DNA of 64,000 nt from Herbidospora daliensis (GTDB lineage Bacteria; Actinomycetota; Actinomycetes; Streptosporangiales; Streptosporangiaceae), in assembly GCF_001570585.1 (NCBI RefSeq), contig NZ_BBXF01000002.1, forward strand, positions 1,252,077-1,316,076, read 5' to 3'. The notes below the pieces were generated by a model. The model did not search any database and had not been told where the DNA came from. It saw only the letters and a program-made list of their open reading frames with translations. Shown here one piece after another: positions 27,015-35,281 of the stretch. Within the stretch, counting starts at the first letter, position 1. Every line of letters starts with the position of its first letter. The translations under genes were made by a program, and so were the position numbers.

Positions 27015-28328
27015 TCAAAAGATTGGCGCATGCCGAGCCCAGGGCCTGGCCTGTTCCAGAGAGCCCGCCAGGCTGAGCAGCAGCCCTTCTCCGTCTGGCG
27101 GGGCGATCAGCTGCACCGCCATCGGCAGGCCCGAGCTGTGCTTGCCGAACGGGATCGTCATCGCCGGCCAGCCCGCCATGTTCCACGCCCCCGTCAGCGG
27201 TGCGAACCTGATGTCGGCGTAGGCGCCGTGGCCCCCCGGGGCCGGGGGCAGGTGGGAGATGGTCGGTGTGATGAGCACGTCGATGTCGCCGAACCACTGG
27301 TCGGCGCCGTAGGCGCGCCAGTCGTCCCTGCGGCGGGAGCCGTCTCTGCGGGTGCGCTGGAGGAGGCGGCCCATGCGGGCCATCGTGCGGGTGCGGGGTT
27401 CGAGTCGGCTCTCGTCGAGGCCGTGGGCGTCGGCGGCGGCGCAGGCGTACCAGGCGGCGATCGTCGAGCGGCCCAGGGACACTGGGAAGCGGCGGCCGTG
27501 GTCTACCACGGTGTGGCCCGCTTCGCGCAGGGTGGCGCCGGCGGCTCTGGCGGCCTCCTGGAACTCCGGGTCGACGGTGAAGCCGGGCGGGAGGGGGTTG
27601 GGGGCGACGGCGATGCGGAGGTCTTCGGCCTCGGGCTGGATCGGGGCGCCGGTCATCACGGTCAGGGCGAGGATCGTGTCGCTCACGGTCGTCGTCATGG
27701 GGCCGTTCTCGGCCATCGCGAACCAGTCGTGGGGCGGGGGCTCCAGGAGGCCGTGGCCGGGCTTGAGGGCCACGATGCCGCAGGCGGCCCCGGGGATGCG
27801 TAAGGAGCCGAGGCCGTCGTTTCCGAGGGCCAGGGGGACCATTCCGGCGGCCACGGCGGCGGCGCTGCCTCCCGACGATCCGGCGGCGGTTCGTTTCGGG
27901 TCCCAGGGGTTGCGGGTGTCGCCGATGGCGTACAGGCAGAGTTCGGTGCAGTTGGTCTGGCCGAGCACGATCGCGCCGGCCGCGCGGAGGCGGGCGACCA
28001 CGGGGTGGTCGGCCGGGGACGGGTCCGGCGAGCTCGCCCTGGTGCCGTTCGTCACGGTCTGGCCGGCGACGGCGACGTTGTCCTTGATCGCGACGGGTAC
28101 GCCCGCCAAGGGGAGGTCGGGGCGGTGGCCCAGCGCCTTGGCCTCGGCCAGGGCCGAGTCGGCCAGGACGGTGCGGAAGGCGCCGATCGCGCCGTCACGT
28201 GCGGCGACGGCCTCCAGGTGGTCGGCCACGACCTGTTCCGCGGTCGCCTCGCCGGCGCGCACGGCGTCGGCTATCTCCACGGCGGTTCGTCCGGCCCACG
28301 ACATGTCCAGAGTGTGGACCGGACGCAC
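27015..28328 (-). CDS. amidase-signature family protein
   Basis: 437 aa. The Ser-cisSer-Lys core is visible: catalytic Lys in AGVPVAIKDNVAV, the cis-Ser in TAAGSSGGSAAAVAAGM and the nucleophile Ser in NDGLGSLRIPGAACG. The linker before the nucleophile reads GNDGLGS rather than the usual GSDTGGS. Substrate unknown; the family includes acylamide hydrolases and GatA. The protein is shorter than GatA, and no GatB or GatC lies near. Met9 (28304) is an alternative start. Confidence 0.88.
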   Translation of the reverse strand: MRPVHTLDMSWAGRTAVEIADAVRAGEATAEQVVADHLEAVAARDGAIGAFRTVLADSALAEAKALGHRPDLPLAGVPVAIKDNVAVAGQTVTNGTRASSPDPSPADHPVVARLRAAGAIVLGQTNCTELCLYAIGDTRNPWDPKRTAAGSSGGSAAAVAAGMVPLALGNDGLGSLRIPGAACGIVALKPGHGLLEPPPHDWFAMAENGPMTTTVSDTILALTVMTGAPIQPEAEDLRIAVAPNPLPPGFTVDPEFQEAARAAGATLREAGHTVVDHGRRFPVSLGRSTIAAWYACAAADAHGLDESRLEPRTRTMARMGRLLQRTRRDGSRRRDDWRAYGADQWFGDIDVLITPTISHLPPAPGGHGAYADIRFAPLTGAWNMAGWPAMTIPFGKHSSGLPMAVQLIAPPDGEGLLLSLAGSLEQARPWARHAPIF

Positions 28329-28361
28329 CTGCCATTAGAAGGCTCGTAACCAAGACGATGC

Positions 28362-28544
28362 CTAGTCGGACCTTTTCGGCGCCCGTCCCGCCTGAGTCAG
28401 CGCCATGCGGAGCGCGTATTCGATCTGCGCGTTGACGCTGCGGAGATCGTCGGCCGCCCACTTGGCAATCGCCTCGTGGACGGCCGGATCGAGCCGCAGC
28501 AGGAGCTTCTTCGGCTCCTTCTTGGCGGGACGTTCGTCAGGCAT
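28362..28544 (-). CDS. ribbon-helix-helix (Arc/HicB-like) protein
   Basis: 60 aa. [38 protein letters not shown] is the beta-helix-helix pattern of MetJ/Arc DNA-binding proteins. It overlaps the 3' end of the SPFH gene by 8 bp. It probably regulates its own operon; the usual partner toxin is not present. It may have become a partner of the SPFH protein. Confidence 0.82.
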   Translation of the reverse strand: MPDERPAKKEPKKLLLRLDPAVHEAIAKWAADDLRSVNAQIEYALRMALTQAGRAPKRSD

Positions 28545-29388
28545 ACAGACTGCCGGTGTTGACCACCGGCTGCGTCGCCCGGTCGCCGCACAGGACGACC
28601 AGGAGGTTGGAGACCATCGCGGCGCGGCGCTCCTCGTCGAGTTCGACGACGTGCTCGGCGCTCAGCCGGTCGAGGGCGAGCTGGACCATGCCGACCGCGC
28701 CTTCGACGATCTGCCGCCGGGCGGCGACCACCTGGGCGGCCTGCTGGCGGACCAGCATGGCCTGGGCGATCTCGGGGGCGTAGGCGAGGTGGGTGATGCG
28801 GGCCTCCAGCAGCTCGATGCCGGCCAGGTCGGTGCGCTCGCGGAGCTCGGTGGTGAGCTCCTCGGCGACCGTGGCGCCGTCGCGGAGGCTGGTGCGGTCT
28901 TCGATGTGGCTGTCGTAGGGGTGGGAGGTCGCCAGGTGCCGCACGGCGGCCTCCGACTGGATGGCGACGAAGTTCTCGTAGTCGTCCACGGAGAAGGACG
29001 CCTTGGCGGTGTCGACGACCCGGTAGACGACGACGGCCGCTATCTCGACGGGGTTGCCGTCGGCGTCGTTGACCTTGAGCTTGGTGGTCTCGAAGTTGCG
29101 CACCCGGAGGCTGATGCGGTTCTTGTCGGTGAACGGGACCGTCCAGGTGAACCCGGCGGTCTTGATCGTGCCGATGTAGCGGCCGAAGAACTGCACGACC
29201 TTGGCCTCGTTGGGGTTGACCACGGCGAAGCCGGACGCCGGCAGGAACACGATCACCGCCGCCACGACCACGCACACGATGAAGAACGCCTCGTCCTGGG
29301 TCAAGCCGAACAGCACCAGCGCGGCCGCCACGACGAGCAGCGCGAGCAGGATGACGAAACCGTTCATCCGGAAGGCCTCTCGTTCCAT
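28537..29388 (-). CDS. SPFH/Band 7-domain membrane protein
   Basis: 283 aa from the ATG at 29388 with a perfect SD (AGGAGGAAGG). Two N-terminal membrane segments ([19 protein letters not shown] and [16 protein letters not shown]) precede an SPFH domain ([23 protein letters not shown] to [19 protein letters not shown]) and a helical C-terminus. SPFH proteins form rings or scaffolds in the membrane. An upstream ATG at 29442 adds residues inside the operator and has no SD. Confidence 0.9.
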   Translation of the reverse strand: MEREAFRMNGFVILLALLVVAAALVLFGLTQDEAFFIVCVVVAAVIVFLPASGFAVVNPNEAKVVQFFGRYIGTIKTAGFTWTVPFTDKNRISLRVRNFETTKLKVNDADGNPVEIAAVVVYRVVDTAKASFSVDDYENFVAIQSEAAVRHLATSHPYDSHIEDRTSLRDGATVAEELTTELRERTDLAGIELLEARITHLAYAPEIAQAMLVRQQAAQVVAARRQIVEGAVGMVQLALDRLSAEHVVELDEERRAAMVSNLLVVLCGDRATQPVVNTGSLYA

Positions 29389-29402
29389 GCCCTTCCTCCT
29401 GA

Positions 29403-29428
29403 CTATCGAAGTGATATCACTAAGATAG
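29403..29428. promoter_or_regulatory. 26-bp interrupted palindrome upstream of the SPFH gene
   Basis: CTATC, two bases, AGTGATATCACT, two bases, GATAG: the inner 12 bp and the outer 5 bp are perfect inverted repeats. It lies 15 bp before the SPFH start and overlaps the stop codon of the 97-aa gene. It is a strong operator candidate for a dimeric regulator. Confidence 0.65.
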
Positions 29429-29713
29429 CTCCTCGCTAGCATCGAGTGTCAAGAATTCGGCCACGATCACTCTGTAGTGGAATTTCGCGGTCGTCCCTTG
29501 GATCGTGGTCAGGTACTCGTCGTCGCTGATGCGGTAGACGCTGCGCCTGCCCTGGTTCATCGGATGCTGCGGCCGGTGCCGCACGGCGAGCTCGTAGGCG
29601 ATCGACCGGGCTTCCGGCCGTTCGCCCATGACCTCGTAGACCTCCGAGACCCGCCACTCCCTGCGGGTGGTGTTGCCGATGTTCTCCTCGATGAGGACTC
29701 TCCAGTGGCTCAT
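29420..29713 (-). CDS. hypothetical protein
   Basis: 97 aa, beginning [20 protein letters not shown] and with [23 protein letters not shown] in the second half. The beta-rich, charged pattern looks real, and the third-position GC bias supports it. I do not recognise the family. Its 3' end overlaps the SPFH operator. It may be translated ahead of the SPFH gene on the same strand. Confidence 0.6.
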   Translation of the reverse strand: MSHWRVLIEENIGNTTRREWRVSEVYEVMGERPEARSIAYELAVRHRPQHPMNQGRRSVYRISDDEYLTTIQGTTAKFHYRVIVAEFLTLDASEELS

Positions 29714-29732
29714 GACCGGCGATCATGCCAAA

Positions 29733-29760
29733 ACGCGCCCTCCCCGTAAGGAGGGCGCGT
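29733..29760 (-). terminator. intrinsic terminator of the LolA-like gene
   Basis: ACGCGCCCTCC (29733-29743) pairs with GGAGGGCGCGT (29750-29760). On the minus strand the stem is followed by TTTTGGC. It lies just past the stop codon of the gene ending at 29778. Confidence 0.8.
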
Positions 29761-29777
29761 CCAGGTTGGCCACCGGG

Positions 29778-30689
29778 CTACTCGCCCAGGAGGTTCTTCA
29801 GGGTCTGCGGGTCGACCTGCTTCACCTGGCCGGCGGGCGGCGTCTGCACCGTGACCGGCTTGTCGTACTCCTTGACCGTCAGGTTCAGGTTGAACGGCTG
29901 CCCGCCCTCCGAGTTGCGGAACTGCTGCCGCTTGACCATGCCCGAGGAGTCGACCCAGGTGTCCACCCGCAGGGTCTTGGGCCAGTTGGTCGGCGTCGGA
30001 GTCGGGGCGGGCAGGCCGGCGGCGTCCGCCGCCTCCTGCGTGTCGAGGGTGGAGCTGTAGTGGGTGACGGTCTGGCCGCCGACCTCCTCCTCGCCCTCGT
30101 TCTGGACGTCCTTGTGCGCGCCCGCGATCTCCTTGATCGTCGCGGGGTCCTGGAGGCGGCCGCTGGTGAGCAGATCGGAGATCATCTTGCCGCGCTCACC
30201 GGGCAGGTTGTTCAGCGGCACCTGCCACCAGGTGTTGCCCTGGTTCGGGATCAGGCCGTCGCCGTTCACGTAGGCGGTCTCGCCGTTGAGGATGATCTGC
30301 GGCTGGGCCGAGTTGGCCTTGCCGTTGAGCGTCAGCTGGTTGACCTTCGCGGTCAGGAGGTTGGGTTTGTTCTGGCGCGCCCAGGTGCCGCGCGCGTCGA
30401 TCTTGCCTTGGCTGCTGAAGTGCATCGTGCCCGACGCGGTGTTGGCCTCGGCGCTCTTCGTGAGAGCGTCCTGGAGGGCCGTCGCCGGTTCGGCGGTCGT
30501 CGTGGGGCTGGCGGTCGGGCTCTCCTCGCCTGTTGGGCTCTGGGTCGGCTCGGGACTCCCCGCGGGTGCGGATGAGGGGACGTCCGGGACGGGTGTTGCC
30601 CATGCCGCCGTCGTCCCGACCCAGGCGGCGGCTGTGACCACTGCCGAGGCCGTGCCGAGAGCGGCGAGCCGAAGACGAGCGTGTCGCAT
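29778..30689 (-). CDS. secreted LolA/LppX-like protein
   Basis: 303 aa from the ATG at 30689 with an AGGGGGAC SD. Signal peptide (LAALGTASAVVTAAAWVGTTAAWA), then a low-complexity Ser/Pro/Thr/Glu linker (~33-68) and a globular domain with the half-barrel pattern of LolA/LppX lipid carriers (ASGTMHFSSQGKIDARGTW, VNQLTLNGKANSAQPQ, LRVDTWVDSSGMVKRQQF). There is no lipobox Cys, so it should be freely secreted or held by the linker. It may carry a lipid or sense cell-envelope state. Confidence 0.8.
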   Translation of the reverse strand: MRHARLRLAALGTASAVVTAAAWVGTTAAWATPVPDVPSSAPAGSPEPTQSPTGEESPTASPTTTAEPATALQDALTKSAEANTASGTMHFSSQGKIDARGTWARQNKPNLLTAKVNQLTLNGKANSAQPQIILNGETAYVNGDGLIPNQGNTWWQVPLNNLPGERGKMISDLLTSGRLQDPATIKEIAGAHKDVQNEGEEEVGGQTVTHYSSTLDTQEAADAAGLPAPTPTPTNWPKTLRVDTWVDSSGMVKRQQFRNSEGGQPFNLNLTVKEYDKPVTVQTPPAGQVKQVDPQTLKNLLGE

Positions 30690-30760
30690 TTGTCCCCCTG
30701 GTATGCGATTTGTGCTGTCCCAAGCACCGTAAGTGGACAAATAGGGCGAAAAGTAGAGGT

Positions 30761-30809
30761 ATGTCCTTTTGGGGAATAACGCGGATGATCGCTTGACCGA
30801 AAAGGACAT
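30761..30809. other. inverted repeat between hrpB and the LolA-like gene
   Basis: ATGTCCTTTT (30761-30770) and AAAAGGACAT (30800-30809) are perfect inverted copies 29 bp apart. They lie just downstream of the hrpB stop and upstream of the LolA-like gene, where either a terminator or a regulator site could act. Confidence 0.5.
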
Positions 30810-30825
30810 GATCTTGACTGATCGT

Positions 30826-33183
30826 CTAGCGACGGCGGGGATTGGTCCGGGACGTAGGCGATGCGGCGAGCGGATCCTCCGGCCAGGGATGCTTCGGATA
30901 ACGCCCCCGCAGCTCGGCCCGGACCTGCCGATAGCCTTCCCGCCAGAACGACGCCAGATCCCCGGTGACCGCGACCGGCCGCCCCGCCGGGGAGAGCAGG
31001 TGGATGGTGACCGGGACGCCCGCGACGACCGGCGTGGCCGTCCAGCCGAACAGCTCCTGCACCTTGGCCGCCAGCACCGGGCGTTCGCCGCTGTAGTCGA
31101 GGCGCACCTGTGAGCCGGTGGGGATCTCCAGCCGTTCGGGCACGACCTCGTCGAGCCGCACCTGCCAGGGCACCAGCCCCCGGAGCGCGGCGGCGACGTC
31201 GAGCGCGGCCAGGTCGGCCCGCCGGCGGACCTTCGCCAGGTCGAGCCCCTCGACCAGCGCCTGCTCCACGTCGGGCCACGGATCGCCGAGCGCCCTGCGG
31301 GCGAACTCCATCCGCTCCCTGAGCGCCCGCGCGGCGGGCGTCCAGGAGAGCAGGCCCACCCCTTCTTGTCGCAGCCCCTCTTTGACCGCGTCGGAGACGT
31401 CGGTCTTCAGGGCTCTGGACGACAACTCGATCGCCCCCAGCCTGCGCACCCGCCGCGCCACGACGTCGCCGTCCCGCCAGGCGACGTCGTCCTCCTCCAC
31501 GATCGGGCCCGACATGAGGGCGACGCCCTCGTCGATGACGGCGGCCTGGCGAACGCGCGCGGCGGCCCGGCCGGTGGCCCGGTCGGCGACCGCCACGGCC
31601 AGCCACTCGGCCTCGGCCAGCCGCGACCCCTGCGCCACCTCGGCCCCCGTCCCGGACGCCATCACGAACCCGCCCCCGGCCCGCCGCCGGGCGACCCGCT
31701 CGGGATAGGCGAACGCGACGACGATCCCGGCGACCTGATCGTCGGAGAGCCCACGACCCGGAGCCGGGGCGCCGGTCCCTTCGCGGGCGAGCCGGCCGGC
31801 CTCGCGCCGCAGTTCCGGGGTCCGGGCGGCCCGCCAGGCGGTGACGAGGTCGTCGGAGGCGTCACGGGGGAGCTGACCACCCAGCAGGGCCACCACCTCG
31901 GCGGCCTTCTCGGCCCCGGTCAGCGGCGCGGCGTCGAGCAGCGCCCGCGCCAGCCGGGGGTGTACGCCGATCCCGGCGATCCGGCGGCCCTTCGCGGTCA
32001 CCCTGCCGTCGTCGAGGGCGCCCAGCAGGGTGAGGGTCTCGCGGGCCGCCGTCAACGGCCCGGCCGGCGGCTGGTCGAGCAGCGACAGCTCCTCGGAGCC
32101 CCAGCAGGCGGCCTGGAGGGCGAAGGAGGTCAGGTCGGCCAGTGCGATCTCCGGCTGGGGGTGGTCGGCCCGGCGTTCGGCCTCCGGCCAGCACCGGTAG
32201 ACGGCCCCCGGGGCCTCCCGGCCGGCCCGTCCGGCCCGCTGGGTGGCCGCCGCCCTCGACGCCGGGACCGTCACCAGGGACCCCAGCCCGCGGGCGTGGT
32301 CCATGCGGGGCTCGCGCGCCAGCCCGGAGTCGACCACGATCCGCACCCCGGGCACGGTCAGGCTCGACTCGGCCACCGACGTCGCCAGGATGACCCGCCG
32401 CCCCTGGCCGGGCGCGAGCACCGCGTCCTGGACGTGGGACGGCGACCCGCCGTGGACCTGGAGCACGTCGAGCTCCGCGAGGTCGGCGAGCTGCCGCCCG
32501 ACCGCGCCGAGTTCGGCCACGCCGGGCAGGAAGCAGAGCACGTCGCCCGCGCGCTCCCGCCAGGCGCGGCGGACCGTGGCGGCGACGTGGGAGAGGAAGG
32601 CGGCGTCGACCCGGGGCCAGATCACCGCGGGTTTGGGCGGCGGCGCCCACACGACGTCGACGGGATGCACCGCGCCCGGGGCGTCGACCACGGGCCCCTC
32701 GATCAGGGACGCCCACCGGGGCGCGTCGGCGGTGGCCGACATGGCCAGGATGCGCAGGTCGGGGCGGAGCGCGGCGCGGACGTCCAGGAGAAAGGCCAAG
32801 GTGGTGTCGGCGTCGAGGTGGCGCTCGTGGCACTCGTCGACGATGACCACGTCGACCCCGGTGAGCTCGGGGTCTCGCTGGAGGCGCTGGAGCAGCACGC
32901 CGGTCGTCACGACCTCGATCTGGGTGGCCGCCGAGACCCGGCGTTCGCCGCGGATCGTGTAGCCGACCCGCTCGCCCGTCTTCTCGCCCAGCGACCAGGC
33001 CATGCGCCGCGCGGCGGCCCTGACGGCGATGCGCCGGGGCTCGGCCACCACGACTCTGCGGGGGGCCAGCGCGAGCGGCACGAGAGTGGTCTTGCCACTG
33101 CCCGGAGGCGAGGTCAGCACGGCCGCGCCGGCGGATTCGAGGGCGGCCAGCAGCCGAGGCAGGGCGTGGGTGACCGGGAGCAC
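30826..33183 (-). CDS. hrpB: ATP-dependent RNA helicase HrpB
   Basis: 785 aa DEAH-box-family helicase. Walker A TSPPGSGKTTLVP, box II DECHERHLDADT (DECH form), SAT motif MSATAD, motif VI QRAGRAGREAPG. The C-terminal HA2 and HrpB-specific domain ends in WPEDPLAASPTSRTNPRRR. HrpB proteins unwind RNA in the cytosol; their exact substrate is not settled. The rho-like gene starts upstream on the same strand with only 10 bp between stop and start, so the two are co-transcribed. Confidence 0.93.
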   Translation of the reverse strand: MLPVTHALPRLLAALESAGAAVLTSPPGSGKTTLVPLALAPRRVVVAEPRRIAVRAAARRMAWSLGEKTGERVGYTIRGERRVSAATQIEVVTTGVLLQRLQRDPELTGVDVVIVDECHERHLDADTTLAFLLDVRAALRPDLRILAMSATADAPRWASLIEGPVVDAPGAVHPVDVVWAPPPKPAVIWPRVDAAFLSHVAATVRRAWRERAGDVLCFLPGVAELGAVGRQLADLAELDVLQVHGGSPSHVQDAVLAPGQGRRVILATSVAESSLTVPGVRIVVDSGLAREPRMDHARGLGSLVTVPASRAAATQRAGRAGREAPGAVYRCWPEAERRADHPQPEIALADLTSFALQAACWGSEELSLLDQPPAGPLTAARETLTLLGALDDGRVTAKGRRIAGIGVHPRLARALLDAAPLTGAEKAAEVVALLGGQLPRDASDDLVTAWRAARTPELRREAGRLAREGTGAPAPGRGLSDDQVAGIVVAFAYPERVARRRAGGGFVMASGTGAEVAQGSRLAEAEWLAVAVADRATGRAAARVRQAAVIDEGVALMSGPIVEEDDVAWRDGDVVARRVRRLGAIELSSRALKTDVSDAVKEGLRQEGVGLLSWTPAARALRERMEFARRALGDPWPDVEQALVEGLDLAKVRRRADLAALDVAAALRGLVPWQVRLDEVVPERLEIPTGSQVRLDYSGERPVLAAKVQELFGWTATPVVAGVPVTIHLLSPAGRPVAVTGDLASFWREGYRQVRAELRGRYPKHPWPEDPLAASPTSRTNPRRR

Positions 33184-33193
33184 GCCCGTCAGC

Positions 33194-34255
33194 TTAGGCG
33201 GCGCGGGTGAGACCGAGGAGAAGCTCGGCGTTGGAGCCGGTGTCCTTCAGCTTGGACAGGAAGGGCTCGAAGCTCTCATGGGTGTGGAGAGCCTTGCGGA
33301 GCTGCCAGACCAGGGGCAGCTCGGCGGGGTCGAGGAGGAGCTCCTCACGGCGGGTGCTCGACCCGGTGACGTCGACGGCCGGGAAGACCCGCCGCTCCGA
33401 CAGGGCGCGGCTGAGCCGCAGCTCCATGTTGCCGGTGCTCTTGAACTCCTCGAAGAGGTTGTCGTCCATCTTCGACCCGGTCTCGACCAGGGCCGTCGCG
33501 ATGATCGTGAGAGAGCCGCCCTCGCGCAGCTTGCGCGCCGCGCCGAGGATGCGCTTCGGCGGGTGCACGGCCCGCACGTCGATCCCGCCGCTGAGCGTCT
33601 TCCCGCCGCCCGGCAGGGTCATGTTGTACGCCCGCCCGACCCGGGTGATCGAGTCGATGAGCAGCACGACGTCCTGCTGCTGCTCGACGAGGCGCTTGGC
33701 CCGCTCGACCGCGAGCTCGACGACGGCGATGTGGTCGGCCGGCGGCCGGTCGAAGGTCGAGGCGATGACCTCGCCCCGCACCGACGCCTTCATGTCGGTG
33801 ACCTCCTCGGGCCGCTCGTCGACGAGCACGACCATGAGGTGGACGTCGGGATGGTTGGTGCTGACGGCGTCGGCGATGGCCTTGAGGATCAGCGTCTTGC
33901 CGGCCTTGGGCGGGGCCACGATGAGCCCCCGCTGCCCCTTGCCGACGGGCGTCAGCAGGTCGATGACCCGGGTGGACAACACGCCCTTGCTGGTCTCCAG
34001 CCGAAGCCTTTCTTCGGGGTGGACGGGCGTGAGCTCGGCGAAGTGCGGCCGGTCGGCGGGCGGCCCGGCCTCGATGGAGACGAGCCTGCCGCCCTGGGCC
34101 GTGCCGTGCACGACGTCGCCCTGCCGGAGCCCTTTCAGCAGCTCGGGCGGGACGAGGACGTCGCTTGATGATTTGAGGTAGCCGTCGACCCGCAGGTGAC
34201 GGCCGTCGAGGATGCCGCGCACGTTCCGGGCACGGCGAACGAGGGGGGTTGCCAT
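33194..34255 (-). CDS. short transcription termination factor Rho paralogue
   Basis: 353 aa from the ATG at 34255 (SD AAGGAG). It has the OB/cold-shock RNA-binding part (RGILDGRHLRVDGYLKSSSDVLVPPELL), Walker A APPKAGKTLIL, Walker B VVLLIDSITRVGRAYN and the secondary-site/R-loop region LSGGIDVRAVHPPKR. It lacks the N-terminal helix bundle and the long arginine-rich insertion of typical actinobacterial housekeeping Rho (usually over 600 aa). All catalytic positions I can check are intact. It is followed by hrpB 10 bp downstream, an RNA helicase partner. It is probably a second Rho with a specialised role. Confidence 0.9.
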   Translation of the reverse strand: MATPLVRRARNVRGILDGRHLRVDGYLKSSSDVLVPPELLKGLRQGDVVHGTAQGGRLVSIEAGPPADRPHFAELTPVHPEERLRLETSKGVLSTRVIDLLTPVGKGQRGLIVAPPKAGKTLILKAIADAVSTNHPDVHLMVVLVDERPEEVTDMKASVRGEVIASTFDRPPADHIAVVELAVERAKRLVEQQQDVVLLIDSITRVGRAYNMTLPGGGKTLSGGIDVRAVHPPKRILGAARKLREGGSLTIIATALVETGSKMDDNLFEEFKSTGNMELRLSRALSERRVFPAVDVTGSSTRREELLLDPAELPLVWQLRKALHTHESFEPFLSKLKDTGSNAELLLGLTRAA

Positions 34256-34420
34256 GGTGGGCTCCTTGGGAGCACGGGAAGGCAGGCCACGGAAGGCCCG
34301 TTGCAATGCCTTCGGTGAATCAGAGAAAGAGATTTCGGGGAGCGAGTGCCTAAGAAAAGGCCAGAAACCCGCGAACCCACTGACACGGTAACACGGGAGA
34401 AGCCGCCGGTGTTCCCCCGA

Positions 34421-35248
34421 TCAGCCGGCCTTGGCGTGGGCGAGCGTACGCAGGACGCCCAGCGCCGCCTCGGTGGGGCTGCCGGGCTCCGCCTGCGCGG
34501 TCCAGAGCCGCTGGCCCGGGGCGCTGTCGACGGCGAACGACTCGTGCCAGAGGGTGAGGTCGCCGACCAGGCGATGGCGCAGGAGGACCGGATCGCGCCG
34601 CTTGACCCGCACGTCGTGGCGTCCCCACATGCGCCGGAAGTCCTCGCTCGCCTCCGAGAGCTCCGCGACCAGCGTGTACAGGGACGGGTCGTCGCGGTTG
34701 GCCCCCAGGCCGGCGCGAAGGTGGGCCACCATGGCCGCCGCCTCGGTGTCCCACTCGATCCAGTGATCACGGGCCCGGGGATCGAGGAAGAGGATGCGCA
34801 GGAGGTTGCCGGTGCGCCCGAAGTCGCCGCCGGTGATGGCGCCCCAGAGCGCGTTGCAGGCCAGCACGTCGGTCCGGTGGTTCACCACGGCGGCCGCCAC
34901 GTCGTGCCACCGGTCCATCAGCCGCAGGACGTGGGGGTTGACGCCGGGGTCCGGGTCGGCGGCCTCCGGTCGGCTCTGCGGGGGATGGGCGAGCGCGCGG
35001 AGGTGGCCGATGGCGTCGCCGTCGAGCCGGAGCACCTGCGCCAGGGCGTCGAGCACCTGGTCGGACGGACGGCGTTCGATGCCCTGCTCCAGCTTCGTGT
35101 AGTAGTCGGTGCTGACCTTGGCGAGGAACGCCACCTCCTCACGGCGCAGGCCGGGTGTGCGGCGGTGGGTTCCGCGCGGCAGCCCCACCTGGCCGGGTGA
35201 CACGATCTGCCGCCGGGCGCGAAGGAAGTCGCCGAGTGGGGTAGGCAT
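34421..35248 (-). CDS. Xre-family regulator with MmyB-like ligand domain
   Basis: 275 aa. N-terminal HTH (LPRGTHRRTPGLRREEVAFLAKVSTDYYTKLEQG around 22-55) typical of this family, followed by an MmyB-type PAS-like domain (HVLRLMDRWHDVAAAVVNHRTDVLACN, RILFLDPRARDHWIEWD). These regulators often control a neighbouring short-chain dehydrogenase, but none is present here. A 165-bp gap, without a clear hairpin, separates it from the downstream rho-like gene. Confidence 0.88.
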   Translation of the reverse strand: MPTPLGDFLRARRQIVSPGQVGLPRGTHRRTPGLRREEVAFLAKVSTDYYTKLEQGIERRPSDQVLDALAQVLRLDGDAIGHLRALAHPPQSRPEAADPDPGVNPHVLRLMDRWHDVAAAVVNHRTDVLACNALWGAITGGDFGRTGNLLRILFLDPRARDHWIEWDTEAAAMVAHLRAGLGANRDDPSLYTLVAELSEASEDFRRMWGRHDVRVKRRDPVLLRHRLVGDLTLWHESFAVDSAPGQRLWTAQAEPGSPTEAALGVLRTLAHAKAG

Positions 35249-35281
35249 GCTTGACAGCGTAAGAAACCGCAGGTAAAGGGC

